Assembly (NCBI RefSeq): GCF_943181415.1
Contig: NZ_CALPBZ010000001.1
Coordinates: 1,116,001 to 1,180,000, forward strand
Origin: Microbacterium sp. Marseille-Q6648
Lineage (GTDB): Bacteria; Actinomycetota; Actinomycetes; Actinomycetales; Microbacteriaceae
DNA: 64,000 nt
Direction of reading: 5' to 3'
Shown here: one piece after another, positions 35,838 through 45,300 of the stretch
How positions within the stretch are numbered: position 1 is the first letter of the stretch
Layout: each line of letters begins with the position of its first letter
Translations under genes and position numbers: made by a program
Notes under the pieces: generated by a model
The model's input: the letters and a program-made list of their open reading frames with translations, nothing else
Databases searched by the model: none
Told to the model about the DNA's origin: nothing

Positions 35838-37325
35838 ATGGACAACCTCTCCGTCACCCTCGACGATCTGGGCCGCGCGCTCGCCCCGATCGTCGCGACG
35901 GCGTTCGCCGACGACGCGCTTCGGGCGGCCGGCGATGAGGAACTGCTCGCGGTCGTCGTCGCTGCCGGGCGGATGATCCAGAGTGCGCAGGCACTGATGA
36001 TCGACGCGGTCGCGCACATCGACGGCCGCGCCGATCACGTAGCGCACGACGAGCGACTGACGACCCGAACCGGATGCCGCTCCCTCAGCGAGCTGGTCCA
36101 GCGCGCGACGCGGGTGTCGAAGCGCACGGCCGCCGATGTCGTGACCGCGGCCCGCGCCGTGTCGCAGCGGATGGCGATCTCGAGCGGAGAGATTCTTGCG
36201 GCCGACTTTCCCGCGATGCGGGACGCGCTCGCCAACAGCGAGGTCGGGGTCGACGGCATCGTGGCCGTCGCCGGCGCGTTGCGCGGCTGCCCAGGCGGTG
36301 TGGCGGGAGTCCTTGCCGCCGACACCGAGCTCGCTGCCTCGGCGCGCGGCACCGGAGCCGACGGCGCGCCGCCCGCCTGCGCCGAAGACCTGCGGGCGCA
36401 GGCGCAGATCTGGGCGCTGTATCTGGATCAGGACGGGCAGGAGCCGCGCGAGGCCCGCGCGATGCGCAAGCGCGGTCTCACCTTCGGGATCTGTCGCGAC
36501 GGCCTCGTGTCGGTTCGCGGCAATCTGCTTGCCGAAGTGGCTGCGCAGTTCCAGCGCGAGTGCGACAGCGTGCTCAACCCGAAGCTCGACGGTCCCGCAT
36601 CTCCCGGGCCGCGCTTCACGGATGCCGGTGGCGGCGGCGCCTTCGAGGCTGACGGTGCCCTCGGTTCAGAGGGGTCCTTCGTTCCTGACAGTTTCGATCC
36701 CGACGGCATCCAGCCGCACCGGGCCGACATCCGCACGCGGGCGCAGAAGCAGCACGATGTCTTCGCAACCATCCTCACTGTCGCCGCGGCATCCGGCACT
36801 CTGCCCACCCTCGGCGGAGCAGCGCCGACCCTCGTGGTGTCGGTCCGCGCGGAGGACCTCGCGCAGGCGCGAGGCGCCGCGCACATCGACGGCATCGACG
36901 AGCCGGTGCCGATCGGCGTGGCGCGCCACATCGGCTGTGCCGGCTCGATCACCCGCGTCATCCTGGGCGACGAGGGTCGCATCGTGTCCCTTGCGACCGA
37001 CGAGCGGGTGTTCAACCATCACCAGCGCAAGGCGATCTCACTCCGCGATGGCGGGTGCATCATTCCGGGATGCCACATACCCGCGTCGTGGTGCGAGATC
37101 CACCATGTCGTCGAGCACGCCCGGAGCGGACCGACCCATACCGACAACGGCGTCCTGATCTGCTGGCATCATCACCGCACCCTCGATACCAGCGGGTGGC
37201 AGATCCGCATGACGAACGGCGTGCCCGAGATACGCGGACCCGCCGAGTGGGATCCGCGACAACAGTGGCGAGCCGTCACCAAAGCGCCCACACGCAGGCA
37301 CGACATCATGGCGCGGCGGAACTGA
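35838..37325 (+). CDS. DUF222 HNH endonuclease domain protein
   Basis: A 495-residue protein from ATG 35838, with an in-frame ATG also at 35808. The N-terminal helical DUF222 domain (about 25-330) is followed by a C-terminal HNH motif: CIIPGCHIPASWCEIHHVV, then HTDNGVLICWHHH. Actinobacterial genomes carry many paralogues of this architecture. They are often mobile or repetitive, and their biological role is unclear (homing-like or repair-like nuclease). The protein is intact, with Cys, His, Asn and His residues all present. Confidence 0.9.
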   Translation: MDNLSVTLDDLGRALAPIVATAFADDALRAAGDEELLAVVVAAGRMIQSAQALMIDAVAHIDGRADHVAHDERLTTRTGCRSLSELVQRATRVSKRTAADVVTAARAVSQRMAISSGEILAADFPAMRDALANSEVGVDGIVAVAGALRGCPGGVAGVLAADTELAASARGTGADGAPPACAEDLRAQAQIWALYLDQDGQEPREARAMRKRGLTFGICRDGLVSVRGNLLAEVAAQFQRECDSVLNPKLDGPASPGPRFTDAGGGGAFEADGALGSEGSFVPDSFDPDGIQPHRADIRTRAQKQHDVFATILTVAAASGTLPTLGGAAPTLVVSVRAEDLAQARGAAHIDGIDEPVPIGVARHIGCAGSITRVILGDEGRIVSLATDERVFNHHQRKAISLRDGGCIIPGCHIPASWCEIHHVVEHARSGPTHTDNGVLICWHHHRTLDTSGWQIRMTNGVPEIRGPAEWDPRQQWRAVTKAPTRRHDIMARRN

Positions 37326-37351
37326 GGCGGGTGTGCGAGGTGGCGAACCGA

Positions 37352-37738
37352 TCAGAACGGCGACACGGCGAACAGCTCGATGCCCTCGCACCCTTGCGGG
37401 ATGTACGCCGACGTCATCGCTCCCCCGCTGAAGCCGCCTCCGACGGCGATGGTGTCGCCTTCGCGATACTCGCCGTCGCGCCACTGGAGTACACCCTCGG
37501 CCCACGACGCATCACCGGCCGGGAACACCGGTACCGCGAGCGCGCCCTCGCCCTGACGGATGACCAGGCAGTCGTCGACGATCGCGAGCTCGCCCTCAAG
37601 CAGGGCATCCATTCCGGCATCCGGCCTGGGATACACCGCGAGTGGACCGGACGATGGCAACGATCCTGCCGCGCAGCCCGTCAAAGCCAGCACCACCAGT
37701 GCCAACGCGATACCCACCGCCCCGCGAGGACTGCCCAT
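37352..37738 (-). CDS. Small putative lipoprotein
   Basis: A 128-residue protein from ATG 37738. The N-terminus is a lipoprotein signal peptide: hydrophobic core IALALVVLALTGC with lipobox LTGC, so Cys is probably acylated and the protein anchored outside the membrane. The mature domain is small and beta-rich (VDDCLVIRQGEGALAVPVFP) with a second cysteine pair. The ligand is unknown. Confidence 0.75.
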   Translation of the reverse strand: MGSPRGAVGIALALVVLALTGCAAGSLPSSGPLAVYPRPDAGMDALLEGELAIVDDCLVIRQGEGALAVPVFPAGDASWAEGVLQWRDGEYREGDTIAVGGGFSGGAMTSAYIPQGCEGIELFAVSPF

Positions 37739-37810
37739 GTTCGCCACCGTAGTACCCGAAGTGACTGCGCGCCGCTGGCGACGGAGCACCCACCAAGTCC
37801 GCCACCGCGG

Positions 37811-38698
37811 TCACTGCAGGTAGGCGTCCACCATCAGTGGCCCGCGGATGTCGCGGAACGCGTCGATGAGCCGGTCCAGCGAGCGCCGGTTCCATCCCGA
37901 CAGCACGATGTCGTGCGGACCCAAAGGGACGAGTTTCGCCGTCCGAAGTCGCACGACCTCCCAGCCGGCGGCCCGCAGCATCCGGTCTTTTCGGCGGTCG
38001 GCCTCCTCACGCTGGCCGACGTGCTCCAGCCCATGACGACCGGTGCTGTCGTACTCGACCGCGATCCGCAGCTCGGGCAGCAGCATGTCGGGCCACACCT
38101 CGAGGTGGTCGAAGAACGGCCGACTCACCCGCACCGCGTTGCGTCCGGCGGTGATGCCGAGGCGCGCGAACAGATCGGCCCGCACACGCGCCTCGACCGC
38201 CGACGCCGGGCGCGGCGCACACTCGCTGACGAACGCCTCGCCCACCGCCAGGGCGGGAGTCTTCGGACACACCGTGCGTTTCGGACGTGCCCGCCGGGGT
38301 CCCGCGACGGCGGAGCCCCCTGCCCTCGGCGCCGCCATTTGCAGATCACCGGTCGCCAAGCGGACCGCCCCCACGACACGCCGCGGCGGCGCACCGATCG
38401 CCAGCGCCGAGCACTCCGGACACCACGCCGACCGGCGTCGCCGACGCCCCGGACGCGTGCGCTGCTCGGTCGGCGTCGCGACGAACAGGTGGCCTGCGTC
38501 GCACTGCCAGAGCAGCAGCACGTCGGCGGCCGGAGGAATCTGCGTCAGCACGATACCGGCGTTGAGCTCGGGGTGATACTGCCGGATCAGCGCCGGAAAA
38601 GACGCCCACGCCTCGCGATACGTCCCCACGTCGTAGGGCACGTCGCGTCCCCGCGAGAACTGTCGTCTCGCCCACCAGTCCTGGACCCGCTCCGGCAT
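37811..38698 (-). CDS. Vsr/DUF559-like nuclease with zinc-ribbon domain
   Basis: A 295-residue protein from ATG 38698. An N-terminal zinc-ribbon-like part holds WQCDAGHLF and WCPECSALA. The C-terminal half has the DUF559/Vsr-like restriction fold: WPDMLLPELRIAVEYDST, then GRHGLEH, then RKDRMLRAAGWEVVRL. Here Asp, Glu and the later His/Asp are the likely metal ligands of a PD-(D/E)XK site. Such proteins may nick or cut DNA, but the target is unknown. It is probably not a mismatch-repair Vsr because no C5-methyltransferase is adjacent. Confidence 0.7.
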   Translation of the reverse strand: MPERVQDWWARRQFSRGRDVPYDVGTYREAWASFPALIRQYHPELNAGIVLTQIPPAADVLLLWQCDAGHLFVATPTEQRTRPGRRRRRSAWCPECSALAIGAPPRRVVGAVRLATGDLQMAAPRAGGSAVAGPRRARPKRTVCPKTPALAVGEAFVSECAPRPASAVEARVRADLFARLGITAGRNAVRVSRPFFDHLEVWPDMLLPELRIAVEYDSTGRHGLEHVGQREEADRRKDRMLRAAGWEVVRLRTAKLVPLGPHDIVLSGWNRRSLDRLIDAFRDIRGPLMVDAYLQ

Positions 38699-38898
38699 GT
38701 CGGCACTGTAACCGCGACCACCCCCAAGCCCGCCACGAGCACCGCTGACACCAGCGCCAACCTGCCCTCCCGACCAGTGAGTGCGGGGCACAACCCCTGT
38801 GCATAGCCTGGACATAACCGACGCGGCATCCGCTCTCCCGTAGAGTCGCAAACAGGCGGCCATACGGTTCGTCGCCCGCACAGTTTGGCTTTCGGGTC

Positions 38899-40029
38899 GT
38901 GCTGCCGACCCGAGGAGCGATCATCACTTCTACCGCCGTATCCACACTCGGTCCGATCCGCCAGACCTATGCCAAGAGCGACACGTTCCCCCCTGTCGCC
39001 CGCGCATACACCCAGGTGTCGCAGGTCGCGAAAGAGACCGGCCTCCTGGCCCGCGCCCCGTGGTTCTACGCCATGGTGGGCACGGCCATCGCCCTCGGCA
39101 TGGGCGGCGCCGTCACCGGCTTCATCCTGCTCGGCGACAGCTGGTTCCAGCTGCTCATCGCCGCCGCCTTCGGCATCCTGCTGACCCAGGCGGCCTTCCT
39201 CGCCCACGAGGCCGCCCACCGTCAGATCCTCTCGACGGGCCCCGCCAACGACCGCCTCGCGCGCATCCTCGCCGCCGGCGTCGTCGGCATCAGCTACGCC
39301 TGGTGGGACTCCAAGCACTCCCGCCACCACGCCAACCCGAACCGCGTCGGCCGCGACCCCGACATCGAGGTCGACACGATCTCGTTCCTCGAGGAAGACG
39401 CCGCCGAGGCGCGCGGCCTCCGCCGCCTGATCACGCGCAAGCAGGGCTGGCTGTTCTTCCCCCTCCTCACCCTCGAGGGCATCAACCTGCACTACCTCGG
39501 CCTCAAGCACCTGCTGTTCTCGAAGGAGAAGATCAAGGGCCGCGGGCTCGAGATCGCGCTCATCGTGCTGCGACTGTCGATCTTCATCGTGCCGGTCTTC
39601 ATGTTGCTGCCCCTCGGCATGGCGTTCGCCTTCATGGGCGTCCAGCTCGCCGTCTTCGGCCTCTACATGGGAGCCTCGTTCGCCCCCAACCACAAGGGCA
39701 TGCCGATCATCGACGCCAACGCCCGCCTGGACTTCTTCAGCAAGCAGGTGCGCACCTCGCGCAACATCCGCGGCGGCTGGTGGGCCACGTGGCTCATGGG
39801 CGGCCTGAACTACCAGGTCGAGCACCACCTCTTCCCGAGCATGGCCCGCCCGCACCTGTCGAAGGCGCGCGAGATCGTCCGCGACTACTGCAAGACCCTC
39901 GACGTGCCCTACACCGAGACCAGCCTGATCCAGTCGTACGCGATCGTCATCGAGTACCTCAACCGCGTGGGTCTCGCCGCGGCCGACCCCTTCGACTGCC
40001 CCGCGGCGTCGCAGTACCGCCGGGCCTGA
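38899..40029 (+). CDS. Membrane fatty-acid desaturase
   Basis: A 376-residue acyl-lipid/acyl-CoA desaturase. Three histidine boxes bind the di-iron centre: HEAAH (first), HSRHH (second) and QVEHHLFP (third). Hydrophobic segments include MVGTAIALGMGGAVTGFILL, then LLIAAAFGILLTQAAF, and IVLRLSIFIVPVFMLLPL. It would introduce a double bond into membrane acyl chains, probably in response to cold or fluidity demand. The only standard start in frame is GTG 38899, which lacks a good ribosome binding site. A strong GAGGAG at 38912-38917 instead precedes in-frame ATC codons at 38920 and 38923. Confidence 0.92.
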   Translation: MLPTRGAIITSTAVSTLGPIRQTYAKSDTFPPVARAYTQVSQVAKETGLLARAPWFYAMVGTAIALGMGGAVTGFILLGDSWFQLLIAAAFGILLTQAAFLAHEAAHRQILSTGPANDRLARILAAGVVGISYAWWDSKHSRHHANPNRVGRDPDIEVDTISFLEEDAAEARGLRRLITRKQGWLFFPLLTLEGINLHYLGLKHLLFSKEKIKGRGLEIALIVLRLSIFIVPVFMLLPLGMAFAFMGVQLAVFGLYMGASFAPNHKGMPIIDANARLDFFSKQVRTSRNIRGGWWATWLMGGLNYQVEHHLFPSMARPHLSKAREIVRDYCKTLDVPYTETSLIQSYAIVIEYLNRVGLAAADPFDCPAASQYRRA

Positions 40030-40066
40030 TCGGCACCGTTCTTCTTCATCCCATCGCGCGGCTTCC

Positions 40067-43000
40067 TCATCGGAAGTCGCGCGATTGGTGTCGTACCCCC
40101 ACACGCAGGTCTTCGAACCGGTCGGCGAGCAGGTTCGTCACCCCCTCGACCGACCGCTCCAGCATCCCTCGCACGATCAGCGCCGGAGCATCGCGCACCA
40201 CCCGCCGATAGCGGTTCCACACCCCGACCGAGCAGATCACGTTCACCAGACCGTGTTCGTCTTCGAGGTTGAGGAACGTGATTCCGGATGCCGTCGCCGG
40301 CCGCTGCCGATGCGTCACGAGTCCTGCCACCTCGACTCGCCGACCGGTCTCGTGAGTGCGCAGTTCGCGTGAGGTGATGACCGCCCGCGCGTCCAGCGCC
40401 GACCGGTAGTGGGTCATCGGATGGTCGTCGGTCGTGATGCCCGTCGCCCACAGGTCGGCGGCGAGCACCTCGTACGACGACGGATCGGTGAACAGCGGCG
40501 GCTGCACCGACACCATCGAGTCCGGCAAGAACTCCGGTCGATCCTGCGCCGCCGAACCCGCCAGCCAGATGCCCTCGCGCCGCGTGATGCCCAGGCACTC
40601 GAACGCGCCCGCGGTGGCGAGCGCCTCGACCTGCGCGGTGGTGATGCTCGTGCGACGGACGAGGTCGCGAAGGTCGCGGAACTCCCCGTCCGCATCGCGG
40701 GCGGCGACGATGCGCTGAGCGACGGCCGCGCCGATGCCCTTCACTCCGGCAAGGCCCAGTCGCACGGCGAACCGTCCGTCGCGCCGGTGCGCCGCCGACT
40801 CGTCGGGAGCGGTGATGTCGAACAGACCCACGGGCGGCTGCTGCCGGTGGGTGCAGGCGTCGAGCCCCGTCGGGCCGAGGCGTTTCGTCTCGGTCGCTGC
40901 GCTCCCTCGCTCAACGTCCGGGGGCTCGGCACCTGCGCCACCGGACGTTGAGCGAGCGGAGCGAGACGAAACGCCACCGTCCGAGAACTCGACACCTGCG
41001 CCACCGGACGTTGAGCGAGCGGAGCGAGACGAAACGCCACCGGCCGGGGGCTGCAGCGGTTCGAGCACCGCCTCCACCCCCGACGCGTGCAGGTCGGGCC
41101 GACGCACCTCGACACCGTGCCGCCGCGCATCGCCCACGAGCGTCGCGGGCGAATAGAACCCCATGGGCTGCGCGCGCAGCAGCCCGGCGAGGAACGCCGC
41201 CGGATAGTGCAGCTTGATCCACGACGACGCGTACACCAGCAGCCCGAACGACAGCGAGTGCGACTCCGCGAAGCCGAAGTTCGCGAACGCCTGGATCTTG
41301 GCGTAGATCGCATCCGCCGCCTCGCCGACCAGGCCGTTGCCGGCCATCCCCTCGTACAGCTTCTCGCGCAGCGATTCGATGCGCTCGACACCGCGCTTGG
41401 ATCCCATCGCGCGCCGCAGCAGATCGGCGTCCTCGCCGGTGCACTCCCCCACGGCCATCGCCATCTGCATCAGCTGCTCCTGGAACACCGGGATGCCGAG
41501 CGTGCGCTCGAGCACCGGCACCAGTTTCGGGTGGGCGTACGTCACCTCCTCCTGCCCGAGCTTGCGGCGGACGAACGGATGCACCGCTCCGCCCTGGATC
41601 GGCCCGGGCCGGATGAGGGCGATCTCGATCACCAGGTCGTAGAACCGCCGCGGCTGAAGGCGCGGCAGCAGCCCCATCTGCGCGCGCGACTCGACCTGGA
41701 AGACCCCGATCGAATCCGCCCGGCACAGCATGTCGTAGACCGCCTTCTCCTCCTTCGGCAGCGTCGACAACTCCCACTCCTCCCCTGTCGAGGCGCGGAT
41801 CATGTCGAAGCAGTACTGCAGCGCCGCCAGCATCCCCAGGCCCAGCAGATCGAACTTCACCAGCCCCATCCACGCGGCGTCGTCCTTGTCCCACTGGATG
41901 ACGGTGCGGTTCTCCATGCGCGCATGCTCGATCGGCACCACCTCGCCCACCGGCCGATCCGTGAGCACCATGCCCCCGGAGTGGATCCCGAGGTGCCGCG
42001 GCGCCTTCAGCAGCTCGGTGGCGAATTCGATCACCTGATCCGGGATGTCGTGGTCGGCTCCGGTCTCGAGCTTGGCGCCCCACCCCTCCACCTGCTTCGA
42101 CCAGGCGTCCTGCTGCCCCGGCGAGTGCCCGAGCGCCTTCGCCATGTCGCGGATGGCGTTCTTGGGCCGGTACTGGATCACGTTCGCCACCTGCGCCGCC
42201 CGCTCGCGCCCGTACGTCTGGTACACCCACTGGATGATCTCCTCGCGGCGATCCGAGTCGAAGTCCACGTCGATGTCGGGCTCTTCGTCGCGCAGGCTCG
42301 ACAGGAACCGCTCGAACGGCAGGTCGTAGGCGATCGCGTCGACGGCGGTGATGTCGAGCAGGTAGCAGATGGCGCTGTTGGCCGCCGATCCCCGCCCCTG
42401 ACACAGGATGCCGCGACGCCGCGCCTCTTGCACGATGCCGTGCACGATGAGGAAGTACCCGGGGAAGTCCTTCAGCTCGATGACCCCGAGCTCCTTCTCG
42501 ATCCGCGCACGGTTCTCTTCCGTGAGGTCGGGATATTTCCGCGGCACCGCCTCCCACACCAGGTGCCGCAGCCACGACATCGGTGTGTGCCCGTCGGGCA
42601 CCTTCTGCCGCGGCAGCGCGGGCTTGGCCCGCCGCAGGGGAAACGCCAGCTCGTCGGCGAGCGCGACGGTGCGGGCGACGGCATCCGGATGCCGCACGAA
42701 GCGCTCGGCCATCTCCGCACCCGAGCGCAGGTGCGCTCCGGCGTGCGCGGGCAGCCAGCCGTCGAGTTCGTCGAGCCCCCGATTGGCGCGGACGGCGGCC
42801 ACCGCGGCGGCCAGCAGCTGCCGGTCGGGGGCGGCGTAGTGGACGTTGTTGGTCGCCAGCAGCGGCAGCCGACGCTCCCGGGCGAGCCCCACCAGCACGT
42901 CGTTGTCGCGGGAGTCCAGCGGATTGCCGTGGTCGATCAGCTCGACGTGCACCGCGTCGCGCCCGAACCGCTCGATCAGACGGTCGAGTTCGCGCGCCGC

Positions 43001-43627
43001 CCCGTCCGGACCCTCGACGGTCAGCGCACGGCGGACGGCGCCCTTGCGGCATCCGGTCAGCACGGCCCAGTGATCCCGCCCCTGATCGGCCAGGTCGTCG
43101 AGGCGGTACGCGGGTCGTCCTTTCTCGGCGCCCGCCAGCTGGGCGTGGGTGAGGGCGGCGGCGAGCCGGTGATACCCCTCCTCCCCCCGCGCCAGCACGA
43201 GCAGGTGCGCGCCGACCGGGTCGGGCTCGCCGTTCTGCGGCGCCGGCAGCTCGAGCGACAGCTCTGCCCCGAACACCGTCTTCAGCCGCAGCGTCTCGGC
43301 CGCCTCGGCGAAGCGCACGATGCCGTAGAAGCCGTCGTGGTCGGTGATCGCCAGGGCGTGCAGCCCCAGCCGCTCCGCCTCTTCGGCGAGGTCTTCGGGC
43401 GAGGATGCCCCGTCCAGGAACGAGAACGACGAGTGGGCGTGCAGTTCGGCGTACGGAACGGTCTCGGTCGGACGCGGGATCTCTGGCGGAACGTACGCGC
43501 CGCGCTTGTGCGACCAGGCCGGGCTGTCGCCGCCGTCCGCGCCGGCGGGAGCACTGCCCGGCCGCCGCCGGTCGCTGAGGACGCGCTCCATCTCGGACCA
43601 CGGCACACCGGGGTTGTTGAAGCCCAT
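40067..43627 (-). CDS. dnaE2: Error-prone DNA polymerase III alpha (DnaE2)
   Basis: A 1186-residue DnaE2 from ATG 43627. A PHP domain opens the protein (AELHAHSSFSFLDGASS). The C-family palm has the catalytic aspartates in EPDIDVDFDSDRREEI, and helix-hairpin-helix and OB-fold parts follow. It performs translesion synthesis with ImuB, which supplies the beta-clamp contact. The start overlaps the imuB stop by one base. An odd insertion at about residues 860-915 contains two in-frame copies of GGVSSRSARSTSGGAG plus an inverted copy, encoded by a REP-like DNA repeat (40879-41042). It makes this protein longer than usual. Confidence 0.96.
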   Translation of the reverse strand: MGFNNPGVPWSEMERVLSDRRRPGSAPAGADGGDSPAWSHKRGAYVPPEIPRPTETVPYAELHAHSSFSFLDGASSPEDLAEEAERLGLHALAITDHDGFYGIVRFAEAAETLRLKTVFGAELSLELPAPQNGEPDPVGAHLLVLARGEEGYHRLAAALTHAQLAGAEKGRPAYRLDDLADQGRDHWAVLTGCRKGAVRRALTVEGPDGAARELDRLIERFGRDAVHVELIDHGNPLDSRDNDVLVGLARERRLPLLATNNVHYAAPDRQLLAAAVAAVRANRGLDELDGWLPAHAGAHLRSGAEMAERFVRHPDAVARTVALADELAFPLRRAKPALPRQKVPDGHTPMSWLRHLVWEAVPRKYPDLTEENRARIEKELGVIELKDFPGYFLIVHGIVQEARRRGILCQGRGSAANSAICYLLDITAVDAIAYDLPFERFLSSLRDEEPDIDVDFDSDRREEIIQWVYQTYGRERAAQVANVIQYRPKNAIRDMAKALGHSPGQQDAWSKQVEGWGAKLETGADHDIPDQVIEFATELLKAPRHLGIHSGGMVLTDRPVGEVVPIEHARMENRTVIQWDKDDAAWMGLVKFDLLGLGMLAALQYCFDMIRASTGEEWELSTLPKEEKAVYDMLCRADSIGVFQVESRAQMGLLPRLQPRRFYDLVIEIALIRPGPIQGGAVHPFVRRKLGQEEVTYAHPKLVPVLERTLGIPVFQEQLMQMAMAVGECTGEDADLLRRAMGSKRGVERIESLREKLYEGMAGNGLVGEAADAIYAKIQAFANFGFAESHSLSFGLLVYASSWIKLHYPAAFLAGLLRAQPMGFYSPATLVGDARRHGVEVRRPDLHASGVEAVLEPLQPPAGGVSSRSARSTSGGAGVEFSDGGVSSRSARSTSGGAGAEPPDVERGSAATETKRLGPTGLDACTHRQQPPVGLFDITAPDESAAHRRDGRFAVRLGLAGVKGIGAAVAQRIVAARDADGEFRDLRDLVRRTSITTAQVEALATAGAFECLGITRREGIWLAGSAAQDRPEFLPDSMVSVQPPLFTDPSSYEVLAADLWATGITTDDHPMTHYRSALDARAVITSRELRTHETGRRVEVAGLVTHRQRPATASGITFLNLEDEHGLVNVICSVGVWNRYRRVVRDAPALIVRGMLERSVEGVTNLLADRFEDLRVGVRHQSRDFR
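40879..41042. repeat. REP-like repeat, two direct and one inverted copy, inside dnaE2
   Basis: A roughly 38-bp motif beginning CCGGACGTTGAGCGAGCGGA occurs at 40941-40978 and 41004-41042 in direct orientation, 63 bp (21 codons) apart. A diverged copy lies in opposite orientation at 40879-40921. The inverted and direct copies can form a long stem. The reading frame of dnaE2 stays open through all of them. Confidence 0.85.
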
Positions 43628-45300
43628 CAGTCGTACACCGCCTCGGCGTGCCAGGCCGGCCCCTCGCACACCAGCAGCCACGCCGTACCCTCGGTGTCGA
43701 CGACCTGGAACCGGTGCGCGCGTCGTGCTCGCGCGGCATCCCACCCCCGCTCGACCACCGGCCACGGCCCCGCCCACGCGTCGATGCCGAGCTGACGCCC
43801 GCCGACCCCCAGCTGCGCGGGAACCGCCGACAGCATGCCCCGATCGTCGACGTCGACCGCGTACCCGCCGAGCGAGGTCACCTCGACCGGCCGCGTGGGC
43901 GAGAACACCGTCGACGGCAGCGGATCCGGCAGCCGCCCCGGCCACGGCCGCTCGCGCTCGGCCGCCAGCCCCGCCCGGCCCTGCGGCGGGCGGTCCCCCC
44001 ACGGCACGAGCACCTGGCGCTCGGCGAGCCAGCGACCGCCGCCGACGTCGGGGGTGAGCACGCCGCGATGACCCAGCATCGCCTGCACGCGCGACAGCGC
44101 ATGGTGCACCCGCTCTTCGGGACCCGAGCCGAAGATCGCCGGCGCGTGGTGGGATGCCGCGTCCACGGCCTCGGGAGAGATGCGCACCAGCGCCACGCCG
44201 CTGCGCAGCGCCGCGGACTCCTCGGCCAGCTGCCAGCGCACCCGGTCGACCACCGCCGACGCGTCGAACGACGCCGGATGCAGCCACACCCGCTCGCTGC
44301 GCTCCCCCCGGTCGCCGGTGAGCTCGACCCGCAGCTCGGTGCACACGAGGTCTTCGGCGCCGAGGCGGGCGATGAACTCCTCGGCGGCGATGCGCATGCC
44401 GAACGCGATCTGCTCGGCGATCTCGAGAGGCGGCTCGAACGCGACCTCGCGATCGAGCTCGGGCGGCGGGGTCCGCGGCGTCACCGGCTGCGAGTCACGT
44501 CCTGCCGCCAGCGCGTGCACGCGCACCCCGTGGGGCCCGAAGCGCTCACGCACCCGATCGGCCTCCATCGCGGCGAACTGCCCGAGCGTCTGCACACCCA
44601 GCCTGGCGAGGAGGCTCACCAGGTCGCCGCCGCCCCGTGCAGACGCCGAGGCCCCGCCGCGTGCCCCGGACCCTGCGCGGGCACCGGCACCGGCACCGGC
44701 ACCGGGGAGGTCGCCGACCAGCGACGACGCCGCCAGCGCCGACACCGGCAGCGGTGCGAGGAACCCGGCCGATGCCCCGGCCGGCACCACGAACACCGGC
44801 TCGGCAGGACTCGTGGCCGCCATCGCAGCCTGCTCGGCGGTGAAGGGCCCGTCGGCGACCGCCGCCCGCACGTGCGACAGCTCGTCGCCGCCGAGCACGT
44901 CGAGCAGCAGCTGCCCCGCGCGCTCCTCACCGCCGTAGTAGCGGGCAGGACCGCGGGCGCGCAGCGCGCAGAGTCCGGGACGCACCACCTGCACCCCGGG
45001 AGCGTGCTCTTCGATGCGCGTCAGCACGGGTGCGAAGGCGCGATGGTCGCGCGCCTCGTCGGCGGGCACCACCGTCAGCCGCGGGCACCGCGCCTGCGCA
45101 TCACGCCGACGCTGCCCGCGCCGCACCCCCTCGGCACGAGCGAGTGCCGAGCAGGCCACCACCAGATTGTTGGCCATGACCGCGAGGGGACGCTCGGCAT
45201 CCGCTGCCCTGCCTTTCTCGCGCAGGTACGCCGTGACCGGCCAGTCGGGGAACCACAGCACCAGGCTGCGCTCGGGCGCCCTGGTCGCGTCGGGCGTCAT
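43627..45300 (-). CDS. imuB: ImuB, Y-family polymerase-like mutasome protein
   Basis: A 557-residue protein from ATG 45300, one base overlapping the imuA' stop. The N-terminus matches the Y-family polymerase fold (LVLWFPDWPVTAYL, then ARAEGVRRGQRRRDAQARC) but lacks the catalytic acidic residues, as expected of ImuB. It bridges DnaE2 and the beta-clamp. A low-complexity stretch of Gly, Ala and Arg (coded by CCGGCA repeats at about 44684-44705) interrupts the middle at about residues 195-215. Middle gene of an SOS operon. Confidence 0.92.
   Translation of the reverse strand: MTPDATRAPERSLVLWFPDWPVTAYLREKGRAADAERPLAVMANNLVVACSALARAEGVRRGQRRRDAQARCPRLTVVPADEARDHRAFAPVLTRIEEHAPGVQVVRPGLCALRARGPARYYGGEERAGQLLLDVLGGDELSHVRAAVADGPFTAEQAAMAATSPAEPVFVVPAGASAGFLAPLPVSALAASSLVGDLPGAGAGAGARAGSGARGGASASARGGGDLVSLLARLGVQTLGQFAAMEADRVRERFGPHGVRVHALAAGRDSQPVTPRTPPPELDREVAFEPPLEIAEQIAFGMRIAAEEFIARLGAEDLVCTELRVELTGDRGERSERVWLHPASFDASAVVDRVRWQLAEESAALRSGVALVRISPEAVDAASHHAPAIFGSGPEERVHHALSRVQAMLGHRGVLTPDVGGGRWLAERQVLVPWGDRPPQGRAGLAAERERPWPGRLPDPLPSTVFSPTRPVEVTSLGGYAVDVDDRGMLSAVPAQLGVGGRQLGIDAWAGPWPVVERGWDAARARRAHRFQVVDTEGTAWLLVCEGPAWHAEAVYD

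Noticed and set aside
38587-40104. 505-codon minus-strand frame opposite the desaturase
   Set aside because: Composition is Glu/Gly/Ala/Arg-rich as expected of an antisense frame, and the desaturase histidine boxes on the plus strand are clear.
43628-44344. Longer start for dnaE2
   Set aside because: The additional residues are the antiparallel-free readthrough of imuB in another frame; the DnaE2 N-terminus MGFNNPGVPW at 43627 fits the family.
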